Positions 55,460-64,000 of a stretch of 64,000 bases of DNA are shown here, piece by piece. The notes under the pieces were generated by a model. It did no database searches and had not been told where the DNA came from. It was given only the letters and a program-made list of their open reading frames with translations. Each line of letters starts with the position of its first letter. The first letter of the stretch is position 1. Source of the stretch: Formicarius rufipectus (Eukaryota > Chordata > Aves > Passeriformes > Formicariidae). The stretch is taken from positions 686,619 through 750,618 of the forward strand of contig VXAU01001757.1 of NCBI GenBank assembly GCA_013399695.1, written 5' to 3'. The position numbers and the translations under genes were made by a program.

Positions 55460-58400
55460 GTACGGAGGGGGTCGCGCTTGGGGGGCCGCGGGGCGTGTGG
55501 CGGGGCCGGGCCCGTCGGCGTTCGGCTCTCAGAGCTCTCCTCCTCCTTCTATTTCTCCTCCTCCTCTTCCCCGCGCAGTGCCAGTGGCTCCCAGCTGCCC
55601 GACATCACCGGCGAGGACCCCCAGCCCGGCCCGGCCGGCGGACAAGGTAAGACTGAGCTCTGCGGGGGCAAACACCCCATCCCATCCCTGCTGGGGCAGG
55701 CACCTCACTCCTGCATTGGAAGGGACCTTAAAGCCCATCTCATTCCACTCCCCTGCCATGGACAGGGACACCTTCAGCTATCTCAGGTTACCCCAAGCCC
55801 CATCCAGCCTGACCTTGGACACTCCCAGGGATGAGGCAGCCCAGCTTCTCTGGGCACCTGTGCCAGGGCCTGCCCACCCTCCCAGAGAAGGATTCCTTCC
55901 GAATCTCTGCTCTAACCCTGCCCTCTGTCAGTTTGAAGCCATTCCCCTTGTCCTGTCCCTCCAGGCCCTTGTGAAAAGCCCCTCTCCAGCTCTCTTGGAG
56001 CCCCATCAGGTATTCCAGGTGCAATGTAACTGAGTTCGTCTTCAGTTGCGGGAGACTTGCTGAAACACTTATTTTAAAGTGAAGTGTCTGGACAGTGCTC
56101 GCTTGAAACCTCCTGTCTGTGTTGTTTACTGTCCTGTTACTGGAAACTGCTGTCTGAATGTGTCCTGTCTTCTTAAATGTCCAGTGTTGCCAGATGTGGC
56201 AGAGGACCCAGCAGTCTCACCAACTCGAGCTCGGACCATGAAGGACTATGAAAATGTAAGCAGACTTTTAATACAGGACTTGGTGACAGATTTATGGCCA
56301 AGATATTCCCACCAGGCTGCCTGAAGTGTTGCCTCTTGGGGTCAGGTTCTTGGTTTGTGTCAGTTCACACACATCTGTTGGAGGTGTGACCAGGTGGATG
56401 TCTCTGGCCGTGCTTTGAACCTCCCTTTCTTAATTATTGCTTTCAAAACCGAAGCAGAAATCTGTTGTTGAGAGCAGCCAATTGCTGTGCTGAGGTTGTG
56501 AAACAAAAATTGGCCCCCTCTGCTCTAAAGTTTCCTGCAAATCACCACAAACACCAGAGCTGCACATCTGCTGGTGATTTTTTTCGGGGAGCCCTCAGGT
56601 TTGTTTGCATTTAGGCCAGTGCAGGGTTAGGCTTTGTAATTCATGGGCTGCAGTGTGATGCCTTTTAACTTTATAATTACATGTGAGAGTGCTAGGAATA
56701 CTTCTGCTGTGAAGGTCTGGTGTCATTGTGACAGTTCTGTAGGTAAAATTATTTTGGCATTTACTAGAATATAAAGGAAACATTAGATTTTTAAAATATT
56801 AATTGCATGAGTTGTTTAAATTGCATAAGCTGATTGTTTATACCTACTGAGTGACGATTTGTTTGGGATGCAGCTGTTGCAGACAACTTCCCTGGTAGAT
56901 GTTTAACTTTTTTTTTTAAACTCTAGTAATTACTATGTGAAGAAGCTGTAGAGAGGAATGCAGTCTAAAATCTCTGAGATGAGTGCTGCAGAAGAAGGCT
57001 GTGGCTGCTGCTTTGGGGCTGTGTTAAGTGTCTGCAGTTTCAGGGCACTGCTGGAGCTGCTCTTACCTTTTGTGGCATTGTTTTTCAAACGAGTGTTTCT
57101 TCTAAACCTTTTCAGCTTCTCGTGACCTTATATCCCCCCTGAGGGGAAACTGTGTTCTTTGCTTAGAATTTAAAGCTTGTTTTGGAAAGCCTTAGTGAAG
57201 GATGTTTTTTGCAGTCTGTACCTATTTCACTTCCTCTTTTGTTGGCTGGGCTAGGCAGACACCGCCTTGGCATGAGAGTATGCTTAAAATCTCTTTTGGT
57301 GGTATGTACCAAAGACCTCAGTCTGGAATATACATTCTACAAGTGGGTTATTATCTGCAGGGTTATTTTACAAAGAGGGGAAAAAGTTTGTAGCAGGGAG
57401 GAAAAATCTGTTGTGATGTAGAGGAGAAAGGGCCTCTCCACAAGTCTGTCATCCTGGTATATACAGACCCCTTATATGAAACTGAGCTGTAAAACTTCTC
57501 ATAGGCTTTTATGGGTGCCAGGAATATGATGAAGCTCAGAGATCCAGTCAAGTAAAGGAAGAAGAATCCATTAAACACAGAGATATTTGTGACTGTGTTA
57601 TTTATGTAGGGTATGAGAAGGATGTGGTGAAAAGAGTGGCAGCTCAGGGAGAGCAGGATGGATGCAAAGGGCAAAAGAGGTGGATCCGTGCAGAAATGGT
57701 CCTTCTATGTTTAGACCTGGAGAAGGTGCTGAGCTGAATAGAGGTGCAGATTTCTGAACTGTTTATGGTGTGTCTCACTTCCTTGCAATATAGGGAGAAC
57801 CACCCTGTGATAGAAAACATGATTACATGGGCACAGCAGAAGGTGTCTCTGAGGATCTCATTTTGGGTTACTAGGTGCTCATGAATAGAAAGGGTGATGG
57901 ATATCAAGGTAGGCAACTGAGCAGTAATACTTGTGGGGTTTTCTTGTCTCTCCAAACCCACTTAGAGTTTTGCTGTCTTGTAAAATGGGCTCTGCTGGTG
58001 AAGACTGTGGTGTGCTGTGAAACCACAGCCACTGCTGACAGATCCCTTTTTCATGTGAGTGGCTGGCTCCCTGCAGGCTTGGAAAGGAGCTCATCTGAGT
58101 TAGGATTTGCTGCCCTGCTCTCCGTGTTGTGGAATGTTCTGTGCAGTGTGTACGTCATCATCCTGGTTTTCATTCCTTTGGTAAATACAGAAATCAAAGT
58201 GCATAAAGAAATTAAGACTGAGTCTTCAAGTGTGTAAGTTGAGAGGGTTGCCATTAAAATCTCACGTTATACATGTTGTCTTATATTAAGCAGTAACTCT
58301 TTAATTGTAGTTTGCCTGAATTAACTTTCATCTGAGGAAGTGAACATCAGAGATGACATTTGTTTCACTTCTTGCTTTATGGTTGCATAGTCTGTTTTAT

Positions 58401-61400
58401 TTGCCTTTTGAAAATATTGCCCTTAAGCTCTTTGGTTTATTTCTGTTGCCACTGACACACATGTGACTAGAATTATGGCATGCTAAGTTCTTTGGAAATG
58501 ATTTTTTTCCTTTTGACTCAGTGTGTGTGGAGACTGACTAGAAGTTACACTGGTGTAATTTCAGAGTGCCTTTGTCCCCTGGACTTTTTCTGAATGAGCA
58601 GAGACTGTTAGGAATGATCTACAGATAGGCTGCTCCAGGCTGTGGGAATGAACCACAAAGTTTATGTGGCCAAGTGGATTTTCAGTTTCTTGGATGGGAT
58701 TCACTGGGGTGAATTATGACAAAGCATCTTGCTGGGCAGGGATTATTAAACTGAAGAATTGTTTGCAGATGCAGGTTCTGAGTGCAGTGACAGAAAGTAA
58801 TCTTAGGTTTCACAAAGCAAATATTTTAGAAATTGTATTGCTAGTAATTTTTACAAATGGCACTGTGCAGCTCTGGAAAAGCCTACATAAATATTTTATT
58901 AGTAACTCTGTAACATATTAGATTTCCATTTGGTGAAAGCATCTGGCAGGGGACACGGGTCTTATTTGAATGAATGTTTTATGCTTAGCCTTTTAAAAAA
59001 ATTCAGAGGGAGACTCCTTTCTTTAATGAAACCATCAACTATGTTACTGCTTCGACAAGGAAGGTTAAAAATGATAAGCAATTTTTCCCCAAAGAATTGC
59101 AAAATGAAATATGGGATGGGATAAAGGTTTTATTGGTGTTCAGCTGGGCTCACATGCCCTGTGTTCTTCTGGCTTTTCTTCCCATGAATGAGATTACCTG
59201 GGTCCCATGAATGAGGCTTTTGCTCAGAAAATATTTGTTTCAACATAATGGCTTATATTTTGTTCAACTTCTATCTTATAGAGGAATTACCTAATATTTT
59301 TAGACTTAACTTACTGAGATTCCATTTATGTGAAGTCAGTCAATGTTTTAAAGAGCACTGTCTGCACAGCAGCTTGTATTATGTGGTTTTCAACAATGCT
59401 ATTTTATAATTATTTGCTTAAGTGCTGTGGAAATTAAGGGCTGGAAATAAACACAAGATGTTGTCATAAGTGATAAGATCTTGGACAAACACACATTTAT
59501 GTGTGTGCCAACACACCTGCATGTCTTAAACCAAACTAAAAGACAAATCCCAAAACATTCCCACTGGAGTGGGGTTTCTTCTTCAGGTGGGGAATGATGT
59601 TGGGGAAAAAGGTGTTATGACTGAGATGGCAGAAGCAGAACACGTTCTGTGCTATGGGCTGAAGCTGTAGAAGACAGAAACCTCTTAGAGGGCTTGGGGT
59701 ATTTATAGCTCTGGGTGACACAGTTTTAGGGGGAAGGATATCTCATTTGGACTTGGGTGTCAGATGGTGCAATTAACACCTTCACAATTTAGCATATCTG
59801 TGTGTGTATCACCCATATGTGTAACTTTGACCAGTGGGTTGATTGCCAGTCTTGCACTGTAGAGAGCAAAACCAAATTTACTATTTACTTAATTTGAAAC
59901 ACAGAACATAATTTACGAATTTTGTCTCTTATTTCACAGCAAATCACTGATCTAAAGAAAGAAAATTTCAATCTGAAGCTTCGGATATATTTCCTGGAGG
60001 AGCGAATGCAGCAGAAGTTTGATGGTCCCACTGAAGAAATATATAAAATTGTATGCATTTGGGTTATTTACATAGAACTGTGTATCTTTTGGAAGAGTTT
60101 GTTTTGTGGAGAGGTTACCTGTTTCACTTCAACTTTGGAGTCTTTTTCTGTTGTTGGAAATGGTATCTATCAGCTTGCTGGCCAAGGGGTTCTTTGGACA
60201 ATTTTATTGTGAGAGGTTTTCTCAGGCTGCAACAAAATAATTGTAAGATTCGTAAAAACCTCTATAGCTGATACAATTGGGAACTGAAAAGATCTTGTAA
60301 CTTAAATTAAAATGAATCTACACTTTGCCAATAACTTTTGGGTCGGGTGATCTCTGAGTTCTCTCAGACCCTTTGATTCTTTTGTCCTAGAACATTGAGC
60401 TGAAAGTTGAGATAGAAAGTCTGAAGCGTGAACTGCAGGAGAGAGAGAAGCTGCTCATGAAGGCCTAGTAAGTACCAGAATATTTCTTGGTGTCCATTAC
60501 TTTGGATTTGTTTCTATCTGTTTTTTCCTAATGCTTTAGGAATAGGAGGATCTAAAGTTGTATTTTAATGGTACTTGTCTAGAGTTGTCTGGTTGAAACC
60601 TAATCCAGGCTGGCAGTGACTGACAGCAGTTGCAATGGAATTTCCTTTGTTTTCCTGACGACCAGATCAGTTTTTGTTTGGACTTTCTAGGTAGCTCAAA
60701 GGATGTTGCTGGGCTTTGAAGGGAACCTTGCACAGAGTCTTAATAGCAAGCAAAATTTAGGGATCAGGGGTGTTTAGTAAGGAAACACTACCTGTTGTTG
60801 TCTCACAAGGTATTAACAAATACTGAAAAGGCAGTGGGGGAGATTTCAGCACCTGCATGCCTTTAGTTTATTCCAGTGCTGCTTCCTGTAAAAAAAAACC
60901 AAACCTCTACTGAAGGCTTGATACTGTATTTGGAAACTTTAAAAATACAAAGGAAATATGTTATATAAAATGCTGCTTTATTTGCTGTGGCAAGGCTTGT
61001 GTGTGGAACACTCAGCCTATACCACCCAAATTGCAGATGTTTGTATTTAGCCTTACAGTGACAGGCAGGTACAGATACAGTGGAAGATGCTGGAGCAGAA
61101 TCCATCAGCCACTGGCACTTGAAATGTTTTCCACTTTGAGTTGAAATGGGGTTTCTGTGTGTGTTATTGCCTTGCAGCAAGGCACTTGAAAGCTTGGCCC
61201 AGGGTGGTGATGCTGAAGTGCAGCGTGTGAAAGAGGCACAAAAAAAGATGCAGGAGATGGAAGAAATGCTGACCAACAGGATAAACCTTCTGGAAGAGGT
61301 GAGTGACTGGAGCTGAAGGAATAGTGAGCAATCAGTGCTGCTGTCTTTGGAGCGTTGTCTGATGTTAGGATCTACCTATATTTTCCTAATGTCTGCTTTA

Positions 61401-63647
61401 ATTCCTTGCTGCCTGTGGTTGAGAAGGTTATTCCTGTATTTATAGTTGAGCCACTGCTGATATCTTTAGAGGAGAATTGTTTCATGTTTCCTCATTTATT
61501 AGTGTCAAGACAAAAAAAAAATTCTTTGTCTGAATAACATGATTCCTCTGTAGCAAGGAGTTCAGTTCCTTGTGGAGATCAAATTTGATATTGGATAGTC
61601 TGGGCTGGAAGTGTTTGGGCCAAGTCCTAGAAATACAGAAGCTTGTGGTTGGTTTGCATCACTGGCTGACTACACTTCTCTGGAGAAGTGGGATTTTGTA
61701 GCTGTGTTTGTGAAGGGGATCCTTCTCTGCTGCTCTTTCTGTACATAAATAGAAATAACACAAATGGGTTATATTTGCTTTGCACTCTCTAAAGAATGAA
61801 TTGGTCAAGGAAGATACTGGTAGCAATCTCCTGATCATATTTTCTGTCAGGATCCCAGAATCATAGATTATCCTGAGTTGGAAGTGACCCACAAGGATCA
61901 TTGAAGTCTCTTTAAAGCAGTGAGCTCCTTCAGAGAGGGGAGACTCCCCATGGCCTTTTCTTCTCTTTAGTGAAACTGGAATTCCTGAAAGCATTTCTTG
62001 ATGCTGTTGGATTGGTAGAAAAGTTCCTAAATTACTTCCTCTGTACCAAACCAGCCAGTCACACTGGTGTTCTCAGATCTGACAGGGAGAAGGGCAGATA
62101 TCCCAGTCTCATGGAGATGGAGTATTTTCTGTAGCCTGGGGAGAGTGTTGACCTCTGACATTAATTTTATTGTTCTTATGAGTGTAAACGTTGCAGTGTG
62201 GTATTACTCACCGGTTTACACAGCACCTTGTAATTATACAGAGCCAGGTAATGCTAACAAGGATTAAGTTCCTTCAGAATTCTTGATTGGCAGATGAATG
62301 TTGGCAGAACAGCTTTTTAGAAGAGAGGTTGAGTTGGGGAAGTTCAGTGGTGAAGGAGCTTTTCCTCTCCCTCTCCCAAAGAGATTATTCTTAGTTTGAA
62401 CTTGAAGTTGAGATGGGAATTACTTATTAGGCTACAAGGGGGTTTTTATTTCATACAAAGCAAAATTGGGTGAGCAGGGAAGCTTAAAATATAAAAATGC
62501 AGATCTGAAACAAATCTGATATATTGTAAGACAAGTGTAGTTTCTCTTTGGTGCTCCCAGTCTCTGTGAGTTGGGTCACTCAGAGGAAGTTGGCAGAAGT
62601 CTCTGGTTCTTATCTCCATTTCCGCTGCTGTTGAAGAGAAAAATGGCTGGTTCATGCTTTATCAATTCTTGCAAAATATTATAAATGATGCTGGGAAGAG
62701 TTCCAATTAGCTACAGCGAGCCTGGGAATATTAATTTTATTGAACAAAAAAGCCCTTCTTTAACCTTTTTAATTTAAGTGTAGCAATTTATTATGATAGA
62801 AGGAAGACAGTGGGACAAAACCAAATAGCTAAATCTAAAACCATAACATAGGGGCACTTTTCTTTCCAGTTCTGCTATCAGTCAGGGTATTTCTCTTATT
62901 TCTTTGAAAACATATTTCCCTTCTTTCTGTACCACAGTAAATGGATTAATCTTGAAAAGGCAGACACAGAGTTCAGAGGCGTTTGTGAAATCATTGTACT
63001 TGGTGAAAGTTCCTGTGTTTGGCAGAAAAAACTTCAACATGTGAAAAATTTCGTGAGCATTTTGCTCTTATGGGCATCAGGATTGGTTTTGATTTTTTTT
63101 TTTTTAAAATTACAGAATCTTAAAGCTGCCCAAGAAGATGTGGAAAAGGCTGTTGCAATGACAGAGAAGGAGAAAGCTCTCAGAGTGGCAGCTGAGCAGA
63201 AACTTTCTTCAATTATGGATGCCCCTGGCAAGGATGTGGTTACAGGAGCTGAGAAAGACAGGTCAGAATTGGTTGCCAGGGAGGTTTCTTTTTTGCTTGC
63301 TTTGAAGTTACATCTCTTTTTGTGGTTCTCTGGAGGGAGTGTAGGAGTTGGGAAAGCCCTCCTCTGAAATTTACAGGTGTTGTCTGGAATTGTCACCTGG
63401 TAGTTGTCTGTGAGGTTTGTTGATATGAATGATGAATTGGTGGTGGATGATGCAAGATTAATGTTAACAGTCTTACTGTTTTAGACTTATAGAGCAACTG
63501 AGTCTGTCACTGAAAAGTAAAGAAGCTCTAATTCAACACCTTGAAGAGGAAAAGTCAAAGAGTGGATCTTATGATGGGAACTTGCCAGCAGAGAAAATCA
63601 GAGAACTTACCGTTGCTTTGAGGCATGAAAAGGATAGTGAGATAGAG
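55407..63647 (+). CDS. CDK5RAP2: CDK5RAP2 coding region, exons 1-8 (3' partial)
   Basis: CDK5 regulatory subunit-associated protein 2, a large coiled-coil scaffold of the centrosome that recruits and activates the gamma-tubulin ring complex; its human gene causes microcephaly when defective. Eight exons join in one frame: 55407-55459, 55579-55646, 56185-56255, 59940-60050, 60391-60467, 61178-61298, 63116-63261 and 63485-63647, giving residues 1-270. Residues about 52-100 carry the CM1 motif (VSPTRARTMKDYEN, LKKENFNLKLRIYFLEERMQ). Phe74 here corresponds to human Phe75, needed for gamma-tubulin complex binding. From residue 65 on the sequence is charged, heptad-like coiled coil. The ATG at 55407 was chosen because MDS matches the family start position and the preceding leader is repetitive; C at -3 is weak but G at +4 is present. 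The other ~1,600 residues lie beyond the window. Confidence 0.96.
55579..55646 (+). CDS. CDK5RAP2: CDK5RAP2 exon 2
   Basis: Acceptor ttccccgcgcag; donor ACAAG|gtaagac. 68 bases = 1 + 22 codons + 1, reading ASGSQLPDITGEDPQPGPAG and on. Low-complexity linker before CM1. Confidence 0.9.
55715..56010 (-). mobile_element. CR1 LINE fragment, antisense, in CDK5RAP2 intron 2
   Basis: 'cattggaagggaccttaaag', 'ccatggacagggacaccttc', 'ttccgaatctctgctctaac' and 'gtttgaagccattccccttg' form an almost complete 300-bp CR1 3' unit in reverse complement. It fills more than half of the 538-bp intron 2. Confidence 0.93.
56185..56255 (+). CDS. CDK5RAP2: CDK5RAP2 exon 3 (start of CM1)
   Basis: Acceptor cttaaatgtccag; donor GAAAAT|gtaagc. 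71 bases = 2 + 23 codons, reading LPDVAEDPAVSPTRARTMKD then YEN. The VSPTRAR block matches the family closely. Confidence 0.95.
56256..59939 (+). other. CDK5RAP2: CDK5RAP2 intron 3
   Basis: 3.7 kb, AT-rich, no element I can name. Two - strand open frames at 57363-57674 and 57644-57961 have hydrophobic stretches but no recognisable family and a frame break between them. Confidence 0.8.
59940..60050 (+). CDS. CDK5RAP2: CDK5RAP2 exon 4 (CM1 core)
   Basis: Acceptor cttatttcacag; donor AAAATT|gtatgc. 37 whole codons: QITDLKKENFNLKLRIYFLE then ERMQQKFDGPTEEIYKI. This is the gamma-tubulin complex binding core and the best conserved piece in the window. Confidence 0.97.
60051..60390 (+). other. CDK5RAP2: CDK5RAP2 intron 4
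   Basis: 340 bases without repeats. The exon 4 frame stays open for about 54 codons into it (to 60212), so retention would add a new tail before stopping. Confidence 0.85.
60391..60467 (+). CDS. CDK5RAP2: CDK5RAP2 exon 5
   Basis: Acceptor ttttgtcctag; donor GCCTA|gtaagt. 75 bases plus two, reading NIELKVEIESLKRELQEREK then LLMKA. The split codon TA|C gives Tyr127. If the intron were kept, TAG would stop translation at once. Confidence 0.95.
60468..61177 (+). other. CDK5RAP2: CDK5RAP2 intron 5
   Basis: 710 bases; nothing recognisable beyond splice signals. Confidence 0.85.
61178..61298 (+). CDS. CDK5RAP2: CDK5RAP2 exon 6
   Basis: Acceptor attgccttgcag; donor GAAGAG|gtgagt. 1 + 40 codons, KALESLAQGGDAEVQRVKEA then a Lys/Glu/Met-rich helix to NLLEE. 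Coiled coil. Confidence 0.95.
61299..63115 (+). other. CDK5RAP2: CDK5RAP2 intron 6
   Basis: 1.8 kb with one short antisense CR1 tail (61857-61910); otherwise plain AT-rich intron. Confidence 0.85.
61857..61910 (-). mobile_element. Short CR1 LINE tail, antisense
   Basis: 'agaatcatagattatcctga' then 'gttggaagtgacccacaagg' is the CR1 terminus in reverse complement, diverged. Confidence 0.75.
63116..63261 (+). CDS. CDK5RAP2: CDK5RAP2 exon 7
   Basis: Acceptor ttttaaaattacag after a T-rich tract; donor GACAG|gtcaga. 48 codons plus two bases, from NLKAAQEDVEKAVAM to VVTGAEKDR. Coiled coil continues. Confidence 0.94.
63485..63647 (+). CDS. CDK5RAP2: CDK5RAP2 exon 8
   Basis: Acceptor cttactgttttag; donor ATAGAG|gtgagg. 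1 + 54 codons, LIEQLSLSLKSKEALIQHLE to LRHEKDSEIE. It is the last exon in the window; the gene goes on past 64,000. Confidence 0.95.
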
Positions 63648-64000
63648 GTGAGGAAATTGCCTGCACAGCTATGTTATAAATCTCATCTAGAGTAGGATTT
63701 TAAAAGTTTCGTGCATGACAGCACGTGAATGACTTAAGCCAATTTTAAAAATTATTCTTTCCTCCTTCCTTCTCCATATCCTTACCATTCATTGGTTATA
63801 CTGTGGTTTGGTGGGCAATATTAATTTTTGTTGTCCATTCATTCAGTGAGAGGTTGTTTCCCATTGACTTTATGCCTGTGTTATAGATACTGTGCAATTG
63901 CTTTGCAGAAGTATCTAGTAAAGAAATACTGGATGTTAATAGGTCCCTCAGTACATGATGTAACTGCTGTAAAAGTTAACAATGTAACTGGAGAGTTTGT
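63648..64000 (+). other. CDK5RAP2: CDK5RAP2 intron 8 (5' part)
   Basis: Intron sequence to the window edge; no further exon seen. Confidence 0.85.

Larger units (their letters stand above)
54950..55460 (+). promoter_or_regulatory. CDK5RAP2: CDK5RAP2 CpG-island promoter and 5' leader
   Basis: Very GC-rich and CpG-rich, TATA-less, with four ATGGCG motifs: AACATGGCGCC 54998-55008, AACATGGCGC 55051-55060, AACATGGCGGC 55104-55114 and AAGATGGCGGC 55191-55201. The last is an exact YY1 core-promoter motif, usually found just downstream of the start site, so transcription probably starts near 55150-55195. A 20-base gap (55079-55098) interrupts the island. The leader ends at ATG 55407. Confidence 0.8.

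Noticed and set aside
55284..56033. 249-codon open frame through CDK5RAP2 exon 1 into intron 2
   Set aside because: Only the 55407-55459 part is coding; the rest reads through introns and a CR1 fragment.
1..64000. CRISPR arrays, operons, tRNA or rRNA genes
   Set aside because: This is a vertebrate nuclear sequence; no spaced direct repeats, no tRNA B-box with a clover-leaf, and no rRNA-like stretch was found.

Overview
This is vertebrate nuclear DNA, almost certainly from a bird. It carries split genes with GT-AG introns, at least eight CR1 LINE fragments (several with the avian CR1 3' end), and avian-type LTRs. One solo LTR resembles LTRs I remember from songbirds. That recollection and the gene order (MEGF9 next to CDK5RAP2, as on human 9q33) suggest a passerine, but the species is inference. 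Nothing prokaryotic is present: no operons, CRISPR or phage. I recognised no tRNA or rRNA genes.

Two protein genes lie head-to-tail on the + strand. MEGF9 occupies positions 1 to about 52,025. Its first exon (signal peptide and N-terminal region) lies upstream of the window. Positions 1-22,481 are intron 1, and exons 2-6 are at 22,482-22,683, 36,675-36,814, 40,412-40,555, 42,007-42,279 and 47,169-47,623. Joined, they keep one frame and encode about 403 residues: five laminin-type EGF modules, a Ser/Thr/Asn-rich stem, one transmembrane helix and a short cytoplasmic tail. A 3' UTR of about 4.4 kb ends at tandem AATAAA signals (51,998-52,009) followed by a GT-rich element.

After about 3 kb of intergenic DNA comes a CpG-rich promoter with four ATGGCG (YY1-type) motifs and a 20-base gap. 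CDK5RAP2 follows. Eight coding exons (55,407-63,647) give the first 270 residues, including the CM1 motif that binds the gamma-tubulin ring complex. The gene runs off the right edge. The two genes are neighbours without an evident functional link: MEGF9 is a cell-surface glycoprotein and CDK5RAP2 a centrosome protein.

The rest is intronic or intergenic. Main items: a 60-bp minisatellite (4,699-4,986); a 173-bp direct repeat split by a single N (5,121-5,467), probably an assembly artefact; a complete solo LTR with TG...CA ends and a 5-bp target-site duplication (24,916-25,870); antisense LTRs crowding MEGF9 exon 5; a CR1 tail ending about 20 bases before the exon 2 acceptor; a GATC-rich minisatellite in the CDK5RAP2 5' leader; and an in-frame upstream ORF separated from CDK5RAP2 by one TGA. 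I found no convincing new biological system. The best leads are the LTR-sandwiched exon, the CDK5RAP2 leader, an unclassified CpG-rich segment at 31.3-31.85 kb, and two clusters of protein-like open frames (46.2-47.0 kb antisense; 49.2-50.3 kb sense).
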